Shown: positions 39,704-48,380 of the stretch, piece by piece
How the letters are laid out: the number at the start of each line of letters is the position of its first letter
Numbering within the stretch: the first letter of the stretch is position 1
Assembly (NCBI GenBank): GCA_020342235.1
Contig: CP073215.1
Location: 1,364,001 to 1,428,000 of the forward strand
DNA length: 64,000 bases
From: Saccharomycopsis phalli
Lineage: Eukaryota; Ascomycota; Saccharomycetes; Ascoideales; Saccharomycopsidaceae
Direction: 5' to 3'
Position numbers and translations under genes: made by a program
Notes under the pieces: generated by a model
What the model was told of the DNA's origin: nothing
Seen by the model: only the letters and a program-made list of their open reading frames with translations
Database searches by the model: none

Positions 39704-40417
39704 TTATTCAAGAACACGTCTGGTTAATTCCGTCAAGTAGTAATCATGAAGATCGTTTTCGCTTTCAATTTCTTTGATAGATTTCTTCAAATTAAGCAAG
39801 TACTCTCTGTTTTCCCCGCTAGGACCGACGTTAGTTTTGATAATTCGCGCAGTGTTTTCGATTGCTTCAGGTCCAATGAAAGATTCATTGTCAATAGTTC
39901 CGATGTAAATGCTCGATCTGAGAATATAGTCCCCGTTTTTGTCCTTTTCCAACGACTCGAGCAAATCTTTTCTGGCAATGTTGCTCAAAGACTCACTGCT
40001 AATGTGAAATGGGACCTGGTGCAACGAGTAGCCATCCTGTTCCCGAACATCAAGGTACTCCTTGACGAGTCCCACATGTTCAGGGGCAATGTAATAAGCA
40101 CAACCTTGAACTCTTAAATCGTCAACAGTAAGTTCGCTAATGGCTTTAGATGGGTCTTTCTTGGATTCGGTGTTTGGGTCCAGCAAATAGCGTATTACAT
40201 CCTCATGGAATCTGGAATGTTCCTGCAAGTCTTTCAAAGACACCAAAGTAGCAACTCTTCCGGGGGATTCCGGAGTCCCCCTGTGATCCGACAGAGACTG
40301 CCAGAATCTTCTGACAAACCCTGGTATGTAACCAAGGACCTTTATTGAGGTATGTGGAGGCGGCTTGAATATCAATGATCCGTAGCCAATAATCCAGGCA
40401 CCTTCCAGGTTAGTCAT
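39704..40417 (-). CDS. GCG1: Glutathione-specific gamma-glutamylcyclotransferase (ChaC family)
   Basis: It cleaves cytosolic glutathione to 5-oxoproline and Cys-Gly. The 237 residues match S. cerevisiae Gcg1 (232): WIIGYGSLIFKPPP, the GFVRRFWQ-DHRGTP-PGRVATL region, the catalytic glutamate in DVREQDGYSLH, and SIYIGTIDNESFIGPE. Codon 42 is CTG at about 40292-40294, between WQS and SDHRG, where fungal relatives have Ser; this is the clearest single sign in the window that CTG means serine. The Met at 40417 gives the family N-terminus; longer in-frame starts add unrelated sequence. Confidence 0.95.
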   Translation of the reverse strand: MTNLEGAWIIGYGSLIFKPPPHTSIKVLGYIPGFVRRFWQSLSDHRGTPESPGRVATLVSLKDLQEHSRFHEDVIRYLLDPNTESKKDPSKAISELTVDDLRVQGCAYYIAPEHVGLVKEYLDVREQDGYSLHQVPFHISSESLSNIARKDLLESLEKDKNGDYILRSSIYIGTIDNESFIGPEAIENTARIIKTNVGPSGENREYLLNLKKSIKEIESENDLHDYYLTELTRRVLE

Positions 40418-40562
40418 GGTATGTTTTTTTTGGATGGAAATGCAGCAACCTATATAGATATATACTTGTTTATAAAATGTCGTGATAACCGGCTGGTGCA
40501 GGTGCAGATTGTGTGGCTCTGGCGAAAAAATAACATTGTAGGTATGCCCCATCACGAGGAAA

Positions 40563-41078
40563 ATGTCCAACAGAGAAATCATACAGAAAAAAAAGGCCCT
40601 TCAGAGCCAGTTTGAGTCTTCCATCTCCCGTGTCAACAATAATATTCTGTCTTGGATATCTGCGCCATTAAAGGGCGAGGCTCTGAAAGTTTCAGACGAG
40701 TCAAAATTTGAAGACTTTTTTGCGCTCCCCATAATCAGCCCAGGATCAGGGTTGAAACTCCACAATGAGAAGAGCATAGGCAGTATAGATCTGAATATTA
40801 AGAATAGAAAAGAAATTCGGACATCTGCAGTTGAGAGTCGGAGGCAGTTTGCCATTAACAAGCTGGACTCCACTAGTATGAAATCGCTAAAGAATAAGTT
40901 GAGAACCGAGAAAACCAATAATCTTAAAAGAAGAAAAGACATCAAGGTCACCTCTGTGAAAACTAATAATGGTGGCACATCCGATAGTGACGATGACCAG
41001 GGTTTCCAGAGACAAAAGTCTGCCAAGAAGAAAGTATCTAATATGCAATTTGGCAAATTTAAAAAAAAGTCAAAGTGA
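40563..41078 (+). CDS. NOP19: Ribosome biogenesis factor Nop19-like
   Basis: A 171-residue basic protein. Nop19 is a nucleolar component of the 90S pre-ribosome needed for 40S production. The best matching parts are FFALPIISPGSGLKL (yeast FYNLPVIQVGSGL) and MKSLKNKLRTEK (yeast MVALKNKMRKGK). The tail is Lys-rich and ends KFKKKSK, typical of nucleolar proteins. A CTG at codon 101 aligns with Asn in yeast, so Ser fits better than Leu. It is divergent from GCG1 across 145 bases. Its last codons are part of a 34-bp tandem duplication. Confidence 0.72.
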   Translation: MSNREIIQKKKALQSQFESSISRVNNNILSWISAPLKGEALKVSDESKFEDFFALPIISPGSGLKLHNEKSIGSIDLNIKNRKEIRTSAVESRRQFAINKLDSTSMKSLKNKLRTEKTNNLKRRKDIKVTSVKTNNGGTSDSDDDQGFQRQKSAKKKVSNMQFGKFKKKSK

Positions 41079-41130
41079 ATTGATACTAGATGATTGAAAA
41101 AAGTCAAAGTGAAATGGTACTAGATGATTG
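41063..41130. repeat. 34-bp tandem duplication across the NOP19 stop codon
   Basis: Two copies (41063-41096 and 41097-41130) differ at two bases. The first copy contains the last residues and stop of NOP19; the second lies wholly in the 3' flank. Confidence 0.9.
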
Positions 41131-41198
41131 AAAAATAATACTAGATAAATTAATGATAAATAGACACTGCGTCATGCCATTCGTACCATCTATATAAA

Positions 41199-41654
41199 CT
41201 AAACTTGTTGCTGCACATTGTCATTTTCGACTACATCCGCAACTTCATCTACTTCCCAAGGCTTCTTTCTTGGAGCAATCGTATGGAGTGAACCTTGATC
41301 ACTTAAAACCACATTGGGTATCGTCTTTATTCCCGGAATAGGCTTACCTTGTGTTATCAATTCAACTAGCTCATCATAGCTCAATGTCTTTGCGGTATCA
41401 GGGCTATTCTGCTCAACTAATTTTAAAGAACCGTCCCTCCCTGTTTCTTCAATCCAGTTGTTGTACTCTGCAGCGTTTACTGCACCTCCATAAGTCTTGT
41501 TAAATACCACTAACTTCGCCTTGTCAGTCAATCTGGCTTTCTCTGCAAGATCAATCGAGTCAGAACGCGAGCTTAATATTAATTTCAAGCCAGACTGAAA
41601 CTTTTCGTCGCTTTCCCAGTCATGGAGATAGAATTTCTCGTTGTAATCATACAT
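41199..41654 (-). CDS. PEX39: Pex39-like peroxisomal import factor with KPWE motif
   Basis: A 151-residue soluble protein. The C-terminal third reads PIPGIKTIPNVVL, then RKKPWEVDE. The combination of a PIPGI segment and a [R/K]PWE motif is the signature of the YJR012C/Pex39 family, which helps Pex7 import PTS2 proteins into peroxisomes; Pex14-like fungal proteins share the KPWE domain. The N-terminal 50 residues are not recognisable. The tail is acidic and ends in Gln/Val. It is divergent from PGS1 across 103 bases that contain a perfect TCACGTGA. The family call rests on these two motifs only. Confidence 0.65.
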   Translation of the reverse strand: MYDYNEKFYLHDWESDEKFQSGLKLILSSRSDSIDLAEKARLTDKAKLVVFNKTYGGAVNAAEYNNWIEETGRDGSLKLVEQNSPDTAKTLSYDELVELITQGKPIPGIKTIPNVVLSDQGSLHTIAPRKKPWEVDEVADVVENDNVQQQV

Positions 41655-41702
41655 CGGCTAATGCACCTCTCTCTCACCCCCAGGATTGAAGACATTCAAT
41701 AT

Positions 41703-41710
41703 TCACGTGA
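41703..41710. promoter_or_regulatory. TCACGTGA palindromic E-box between PEX39-like and PGS1
   Basis: A perfect 8-bp palindrome with CACGTG core, the favoured site of bHLH factors such as Cbf1. It lies 49 bases before the PGS1 ATG and 49 after the other start, placed to serve both genes. Confidence 0.5.
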
Positions 41711-41757
41711 CTCGGCAATAGTGAAATATTTCTGGAGAGGGTGCCTTCAAAGTAAAA

Positions 41758-43311
41758 ATGGTAGCAGAAATACTTGGTTCGTATTTTAAACGAAATATTG
41801 CCGGCTACTCGAGGGCCACCAAGTTTCACCCTAGAGTGAACTCTGTGGTTTCTCAATTGAACATGATTGCTCCAAGATTTGGCCTTAAGAAGGGAGAAAT
41901 TGAAATATTACTTGAGCCGGCTGATTTTTATTCGACACTTAAGGAAAAAATCGCCAGTGCAAACGAGCGGATATTTTTATCATCGTTGTATATTGGTAAG
42001 ACCCAGGATGAGTTGGTTGAATGTTTAAGTCTGGCTCTAAAGAATAAGCCCGACTTGAAATTGTATGTTCTCATTGACTATTTAAGAGGTACCAGAGAAT
42101 ACCCAAAACAGTCCTCTCTCACGTTACTAACTGGCCTTCTCAAGGAGTTTGGTAGCAGAGTGGACCTCAGACTCTATCATACACCACATTTGTATGGGCT
42201 CACGGAAAGAATAGTCCCAAAGAGACTCAATGAGGGCTTTGGGTTGCAGCACATGAAAATATATGGCGTAGACAACGAAGTGGTGATTTCTGGGGCCAAT
42301 CTTTCGGAAGACTACTTCACCAACCGCCAGGACAGATACTATGTATTTAAAAACTCCAATTTGACCGATTATTTCTTCAATCTTTCTAGACTAGTGAGTC
42401 GCTTGAGTCACAAGGTTACATACCTTCCACACAAGGACAAGGTGTTGATAGACTGGCCCACCAGCAATTTGACGGCCAACCCAAAGTTGAATCTAGAGAG
42501 ATTTTTGGTTGAATCTACCCACTTGATTGAGCCAATATTATTTGGCAATCGGGTTGCTCATTATGACAATGATGAGTACCAAAAGATTGTAGATTTCGAC
42601 TCTGAAATCAAGAAAATAGAGCTCGACAAGGACGAGTCTGAAATCGACACAATCGTGTACCCAGTGTCGCAACTTACACCATTGTTGAAGCCTGACATTT
42701 CCACTGAGAAACCTGCAATATTAAGGCTACTTTCCTACCTTGATTCATCCACTGTGAAGTGGACCTTCACTGCTGGGTATTTCAACATGGACACTGACAT
42801 TAAGGATCGACTCTTAAACAGCACGTCCATCTCGGGTGAGGTGATCACAGCCTCTCCAAAGGCAAACAGCTTCTACAAGTCCAAAGGCATCTCAAAGTAC
42901 CTTCCACCGGCATACCTATATTTGGCAGAGGATTTCGTATCCAAGGTACAAAAGAAAAACAGCGGCATTAAGGTAAAGGAATGGGAAAATGGTGTGGTTA
43001 ATACCCCTAATGGTTGGTCCTATCATGCCAAGGGTATCTGGATTTCCAATCCAGATGAAGCTCTTCCCGCTATAACAGTGGTTGGCTCCTCAAATTATAC
43101 AAAGAGATCCTATTCCTTGGATTTAGAGACAAATTTGGTTGTCATCACCAAAGACCAGGAGTTAAGAGAAAAGATGCAACAGGAAATTGACAACATTAAC
43201 AAGCACACCCGGGAGTTGACAACAAATGACTTCGAGCAAAACCAAGATCCTGATAGAAAGATAAGTTGGGGGGTTAAGCTAGCTTGTAAACTATTAAACA
43301 CACATTTGTAA
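41758..43311 (+). CDS. PGS1: Phosphatidylglycerophosphate synthase Pgs1
   Basis: It makes phosphatidylglycerophosphate from CDP-diacylglycerol in mitochondria, the first step to cardiolipin. The 517 residues belong to the phospholipase-D superfamily. There are two HKD motifs: LQHMKIYGVDNEVVISGAN (near 160-180) and YHAKGIWISN (near 422-432), the latter followed by VVGSSNYTKRS. LYVLIDYLRGTRE is also conserved. The N-terminus is basic and could be a mitochondrial presequence. A CTG occurs in the CLS-ALK segment. The PQ-loop gene follows convergently 9 bases away; the equivalent pair, PGS1 and YCL002C, is adjacent in S. cerevisiae. Confidence 0.95.
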   Translation: MVAEILGSYFKRNIAGYSRATKFHPRVNSVVSQLNMIAPRFGLKKGEIEILLEPADFYSTLKEKIASANERIFLSSLYIGKTQDELVECLSLALKNKPDLKLYVLIDYLRGTREYPKQSSLTLLTGLLKEFGSRVDLRLYHTPHLYGLTERIVPKRLNEGFGLQHMKIYGVDNEVVISGANLSEDYFTNRQDRYYVFKNSNLTDYFFNLSRLVSRLSHKVTYLPHKDKVLIDWPTSNLTANPKLNLERFLVESTHLIEPILFGNRVAHYDNDEYQKIVDFDSEIKKIELDKDESEIDTIVYPVSQLTPLLKPDISTEKPAILRLLSYLDSSTVKWTFTAGYFNMDTDIKDRLLNSTSISGEVITASPKANSFYKSKGISKYLPPAYLYLAEDFVSKVQKKNSGIKVKEWENGVVNTPNGWSYHAKGIWISNPDEALPAITVVGSSNYTKRSYSLDLETNLVVITKDQELREKMQQEIDNINKHTRELTTNDFEQNQDPDRKISWGVKLACKLLNTHL

Positions 43312-43320
43312 ATATACGCA

Positions 43321-44108
43321 CTAGAATTCCTGTAATTCCACATTAACCGGGAGCACTTTTGTAGCAAATTTCCTATTTGCGGCCTTCTGACGCCAGAGCA
43401 ATACTGCCAGAACAAAGCCACACAATCCAATAACTACTGGTTTGTAATTGCAGATGTAATTGTCAGATGTTATCAGTAATGCCAATACTAGCCCTGCTGC
43501 AATCTCCAATTTTATACTAGTCGAACACAATCCATATCGTGAAATCTCGCTGAAGTAACAAGCACATTGGGGAATTAGTCTTACGCATCCAAAGAATACA
43601 GCTTCAATATCCAAAATGTACTGAAGATCAAGTAATAAAAAACCATGCGCACCAATTCTGTCATGCTCCAAACACAGATAAATCCAAAAGTTGATACACT
43701 CCAAAGTAAATAAAATCATAATGGCCATCCATGATGGTCTTTGAGTTGAAACACGATATTTGATCATCTGAAGAAGTGAAACGACACTAATGAAAGCACA
43801 TGTAACGTCGAGCAATTGTATACTGTGGGAGATTTCCAATTGTCTCTCAAGAGGGTATCTCTTGTGATACTGAAGCTTGCCATTTTCTGAATTCATAATT
43901 GAATAATTGACACATCTGTGGATGTAGAATAGAATTGTGAATAGTAAAGAGTCCACTGATGTTCCCTTGACCGATTTATGTCTGTAGTTGTTAAGCGTCT
44001 GGGTTACCAATGCACTCGCCTGGAAGTTAGTCTTGAGTACTTGAAACTCTATAAACCACTAATTACCAAAAATACAGAAGATAAAATCTGCAAAGTAAAC
44101 TTTATCAT
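43321..44108 (-). CDS. PQ-loop (cystinosin-like) membrane protein, YCL002C-like, two exons
   Basis: Exon 1 is 44108-44067 (MIKFTLQILSSVFL) and exon 2 is 44019-43321, giving 246 residues. About seven hydrophobic segments are visible. The first PQ-like motif is LVTQTLNNYRHKSVKGTS (TQ instead of PQ) and the second is VRLIPQCACYF. This is the pattern of cystinosin/Ers1 and related lysosomal transporters. Without exon 1 the first membrane helix would be cut short and there would be no ATG. An alternative donor 9 bases earlier (GTATTT) would shorten that helix by three residues. Position next to PGS1 and the presence of an intron match S. cerevisiae YCL002C. Substrate unknown. Confidence 0.78.
44020..44066 (-). 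other. Intron of the PQ-loop gene (47 nt)
   Basis: Donor GTAATT (or GTATTT at 44075), branch GACTAAC, acceptor TTCCAG directly after. Phase 0. It interrupts the first membrane helix. Confidence 0.75.
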
Positions 44109-44247
44109 CGCAGCTGGAGGATCATATCTGAATGCATAATTTCGCGTTGAATGTGTCCGAAAAACTATTTCCGGGCTACAGATAAAATATAACACACGTT
44201 GTTAAGGAGAACTATTTACATACACACTTCACCTGCTCAGAAATAGT

Positions 44248-46662
44248 TTAAACTATTTCACCGATAATCTTGCTGGCCTCCTTATAACTGCTTAATAACT
44301 TTGCTGCCTTTTCCCGTTCTACTCTTAACTCTTTATCTTCTTCTAACAAATCCTCAAACAAATTCTCCCGATACAATTCTCCCACCAATCTGTTAGAGAC
44401 ATTATCTTTGCAGAAGTTGACCAACAAGCACATAATTGCCTTTGGAACTTGGTCCTCGATCATTTGTTTAACAATATTGAAATAGGAAACAATAAGCTTT
44501 CTAATCAACTCACATTCTAACTGCTCGCGATCAGTTAATGTGTCAAGTGAGTTTTCAAGATAGTTATCTGGATTAGATAAAGACAATTCCTCAATTTGTT
44601 TAGGCAATCTGTTGATAAAATTCAAATTCGAATCAACCGTAGAACTTGGCTTGGTATTAGTTTCAAGATTTCCATTGATAGTTGAATCAGTCAAGTCTGC
44701 AATGTTCCCTTGGTCTACAGCTTCACCCTTTTCGTTTTCGTTACCATCCTTTCCAAAGAAGAAGTTCAAAAACGATTCCTTGTTGGTGGATTGATCGTCT
44801 GATTCAGAGGCAAGTTCACCTCCGCTAGCCTTTCGGTTTTTCGATAATGGAATTCTTTCAGCACTACTAAAGGAGTCAGTCTTGTTATGCATCTTCTTCT
44901 TTAATTCTGCAACCTTCCCATTTGTTTCACCGTTAGCGGTGTCCAATTCTTTGTTGTCACTGCTAGAGATATCACTACCAAGTTTCTTTGGGTTAGAATC
45001 TTTCTTCTTATTCATCTTCTTCTTTCTATCTTCCAATACCTCGTTCATGGCATTTGCTGCGCCAATGAAAGAGTTATGGTTTGTATTAATATATGCTCTA
45101 TGAATATCGATTAAGCTTTCCACATATTGACTAGTAGGTCCTAGTCTTTCTCTTAGTAAGTCTGAAATAGACTCTATTAGCTTACTCTGTAACTTTGGAT
45201 ATCTAATTAATTCGTTGGAGGAGCAATTATTGTGACAGATCTTCATTAACTCCTCGTAAATCAATTCAACACACTTCACTGATGGCTCCTGCAACAATTT
45301 GATCTGTGGTTTAACCAAACTGTCGAAAGCCAATTCTGGAACAAACAATGAGGCTCTTGGGCCAGTAGAATTTCGAATAGCTATTCTGATATCAAGCAAT
45401 GAAAGGTTAGTACATGGATCAATGGATGCCAAAATTCTGCTAAAGACATTATGGTAGATGTAATAAATTCTGGCACCACCACATAGTTCCTTTGTTGAAA
45501 GTACATCATCAGATCTAGTTCCTTCAATCGAGTCAATAAAGTTACTGGAGAACTTTCCAATCAATTTTAAAATTAAGTTGCCCCTGTTGGCAATGGAGTA
45601 TTGATTCGGATCCCCATAACTCATCAATTCTTGCTCCGTTTGACCCATTAAAGTATTCAATTTTGCCTTGATATCAGGTAATTTCTCACGGATATGGGAC
45701 ATTAGAATCGAATTCAATGTCTTTGACAAATACTTAGTACCACATTTACTTGATATTTTCGAATAGATTGGGTGAGAAGTGAAAAACTCATTTTCAGAGC
45801 TGATGGAGTCTTCCAAGGACTTGTTTTGAACAATGTCTTGTTGAGAACGATTGACAACACCAATGAAACCCAACTTTAAAGGATATGTCTTTCCTGATAA
45901 TATATCAAGAGCGTTTGTTCCATGGTCCATCAAATCCAATTTGGATAAAACACCAATGGTTCTCTTTCCTTGTGGGTCAAATTGTCTCGCCAATTTTAAA
46001 GACTCTGAATTTGCCAAGTCAACATTAGCAGGCGATACGGCCAAAATAATACAGTTAGGCTTGCTAACGTACTCTGTGATTAAATTTTTGATTTGGATTT
46101 CAATATCGGTAGGTTGGTCCCCAATCGGCACTTTTGTTAAACCTGGTAAATCGACCAAAGTTAGATTCAAGACGTTAGGGGAATAAATTTTCAAATTGAT
46201 TGGCAATTTGCTAATTCCCTTATTTTTTCCCGCAATTCTAGAAGTTTCGTTATCAATCTCCTTCTTGATGTCTTGAAAATTATAGAATCTTTTATTTGGA
46301 ATGTGTAAGAACTCACCCCATTCGTTTGGAGGACCTTCATTGTTTGACTTGCCTCTCAAGTGCTGTTCTAATGTCATTGACTCTTCGTTTGTTTGGACGT
46401 AGTCGTGGTTGTTTTGGTAGATCAATGGAGAGTCCTCAGAGAGGTTAACCAATTGGAGGATCAAAGGCCGTCTGGTAACGATTCCAATACCTCTGGGTAA
46501 GAAGTCTTTACCAACAACATTCTCCAATACAGAAGATTTACCACTTGACTGGGACCCAATGACTGCAATTTGAGGCAAATCCAAGGAATCACTCCCAATT
46601 GTAGTGTAGACCAAGTCTTGAAGTTTATTTATAACTTCTAATAGATGGGTATCAAACGTCAT
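44248..46662 (-). CDS. VPS1: Dynamin-like GTPase Vps1
   Basis: Large GTPase for vacuolar sorting, endosome recycling and peroxisome fission. The 804 residues are about 100 more than S. cerevisiae Vps1 (704). GTPase domain: GSQSSGKSSVLE, LVDLPGLTK, LSKLDLMD. It is followed by the dynamin middle domain and, at the C-terminus, the GTPase-effector domain (LIRKLIVSYFNIVKQMI). The extra length is a Lys/Ser/Asn/Glu-rich insert at about 540-690 between middle domain and GED. No CTG codon was found in the whole reading frame. The start is the first ATG, two codons after an in-frame TTG. Confidence 0.96.
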   Translation of the reverse strand: MTFDTHLLEVINKLQDLVYTTIGSDSLDLPQIAVIGSQSSGKSSVLENVVGKDFLPRGIGIVTRRPLILQLVNLSEDSPLIYQNNHDYVQTNEESMTLEQHLRGKSNNEGPPNEWGEFLHIPNKRFYNFQDIKKEIDNETSRIAGKNKGISKLPINLKIYSPNVLNLTLVDLPGLTKVPIGDQPTDIEIQIKNLITEYVSKPNCIILAVSPANVDLANSESLKLARQFDPQGKRTIGVLSKLDLMDHGTNALDILSGKTYPLKLGFIGVVNRSQQDIVQNKSLEDSISSENEFFTSHPIYSKISSKCGTKYLSKTLNSILMSHIREKLPDIKAKLNTLMGQTEQELMSYGDPNQYSIANRGNLILKLIGKFSSNFIDSIEGTRSDDVLSTKELCGGARIYYIYHNVFSRILASIDPCTNLSLLDIRIAIRNSTGPRASLFVPELAFDSLVKPQIKLLQEPSVKCVELIYEELMKICHNNCSSNELIRYPKLQSKLIESISDLLRERLGPTSQYVESLIDIHRAYINTNHNSFIGAANAMNEVLEDRKKKMNKKKDSNPKKLGSDISSSDNKELDTANGETNGKVAELKKKMHNKTDSFSSAERIPLSKNRKASGGELASESDDQSTNKESFLNFFFGKDGNENEKGEAVDQGNIADLTDSTINGNLETNTKPSSTVDSNLNFINRLPKQIEELSLSNPDNYLENSLDTLTDREQLECELIRKLIVSYFNIVKQMIEDQVPKAIMCLLVNFCKDNVSNRLVGELYRENLFEDLLEEDKELRVEREKAAKLLSSYKEASKIIGEIV

Positions 46663-46876
46663 GCTCAAGAAATAATGACCAAAATAGCAATTACAGTTAT
46701 GAGGAGAAAATATGAAAAATCCAAAAAAACGCTTTTGGATTGTTTCAATTTATTTGTATTGCTTTGCTTGGTGTAAACAAAAAGAGGCAAAAAGCTTACG
46801 CACGGGTAACTGCACCCAGTGAAAAACAATGAAAAGAAACTGAAATATCGGTCGAGTTCTGGAGATAACTGAGAAG

Positions 46877-48236
46877 ATGTCAGAACAAATGGATATTGAT
46901 GATATCCCTAGTAATGATAGGGAAAGATCTAGGTCACCAAGCAACAATCGTTCACCGCGGGATTCGTTTAGTGGAGACCGAGAAGAAAGAGACGACAGAG
47001 ACGAATATAGAGATAAATATAGAGATCGATACGAATCTCGTAGAGGGGGTGGAAGAGGCGGGAGACGAGGCGGGAGATATGGTGGAGGCAGATATGGCGG
47101 GGGAAGATATGGTGACGATGACAAGTTTCTGAGTAATGGATCTACATATGCAGACAAGTCCAATAGAAACTATTCCAAGAGTGTTTTTGTTGGAAACTTG
47201 CCGTTTGAGTGTTCTTGGAAGCAGTTAAAAGACCATTTCCGAGATGGTAAGTTGTTTGATTTATTTTGCATTTTACATGTACTAACAGATTAGTTGGAGA
47301 AATTAGTCGCTGTGATATTGTAACATCTCGAGGCCAATCTAGAGGAATGGGGTAAGTGAGCTTAATGAGGTTTATGATGAATACTAACAATACAGTACTG
47401 TGGAATTCAAGAATGAGGATGACGTCCAAAAGGCTATTGACACCTTCAACCATACCAATTTCTTGGAAAGAGAGATCTTCGTTAGAGAAGACAAACCACC
47501 TCCACAAAAGGGCGACAGAGAACGCTTCAGAGATAGAAACGACAGAGGAAGAGACGGTTTCCGTGGTGGAAGAGACAGCTTCCGATCCAGAGACAGATTT
47601 GGTAGCCGGGACCGCTTTCCAGAATCACGGACTTCACGAGCACCAAGGGGCTACGAGGTCTTTGTTGGTAATCTTCCATTCCGGACCACCTGGCAGGAAC
47701 TCAAGGACATTTTCCGTGATGCCGGTGATGTTGTCCACGCTGATATCAAGGAGGATGGTCGAGGAAGATCCAAGGGCTTTGGAATTGTTGTCTATGCTAC
47801 CAGAGAGGAGGCACTTAGTGCCATTGACAAGTTCCAAGGGTATGATATTGATGGACGTGCAATTGATGTCCGAGAGGGCAAAAATAACGACCGGGTTGAC
47901 GAGGAAGCTGAAAGAGACGGTGGTGCTGAAGGTGGGGAGGAAACCGAGAAGCAAGACTCTAGTTTCAGTAAAGGTGTAGTTGGTGGAGGAGAAGGCGGTG
48001 ATGCGGTGTTTGTTGGTAATTTACCATTTTCCACGGTCAACGAGGATTTGTACGATCTCTTTGATGGAATTGGGCCGATTGTAAAGGCAGAGATCCAAAT
48101 GGCCGGCTCAAGACCAAAGGGAAGTGGTGTGGTTCGGTTTGAGAACGCAGCAGATGCTCAAGTAGCCATTGACGAATTGAATGGCTACAACTACGGAGAA
48201 CGTGACTTGAGAATATCGTATGCCAAGTTTCCATAA
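46877..48236 (+). CDS. GBP2: SR-like mRNA-export protein Gbp2/Hrb1 with three RRMs, three exons
   Basis: Shuttling poly(A)-RNA-binding protein linked to TREX and quality control of spliced mRNAs. Exons are 46877-47246, 47294-47351 and 47396-48236, giving 422 residues (S. cerevisiae Gbp2 427). An N-terminal RS/RGG-like region (RSRSPSNNRSP, then GGR repeats) is followed by RRM1 (SVFVGNLPFECSWKQLKDHF), an RD-rich linker, RRM2 (EVFVGNLPFRTTWQELKDIF) and RRM3 (AVFVGNLPFSTVNEDLYDLF). RRM1 is whole only after splicing: exon 2 supplies its middle, with EISRCDIVTSRGQSRGMG. It lies divergent from VPS1. GBP2 belongs to the same chromosome III cluster in S. cerevisiae as SGF29 and BUD3. Confidence 0.95.
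47247..47293 (+). other. GBP2: Intron 1 of GBP2 (47 nt)
   Basis: Donor GTAAGT, branch TACTAAC, acceptor GATTAG. It lies in codon phase 1 inside RRM1. Confidence 0.92.
47352..47395 (+). other. GBP2: Intron 2 of GBP2 (44 nt)
   Basis: Donor GTAAGT, branch TACTAAC, acceptor ATACAG. Phase 2. It defines a 58-base internal exon. Confidence 0.92.
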
Positions 48237-48380
48237 GCGGGTCAACTCTAAAATCAATAAATATATATAAGGCTGCCAGCCGATGAAAGTCTCGTAATAT
48301 TTGATTATTTGCATGTAGAGATTTGCAAGCATGCTGGCTCATGTACAGAGGTAAGAAATTTTTCACCTGTACTGCGTAAC

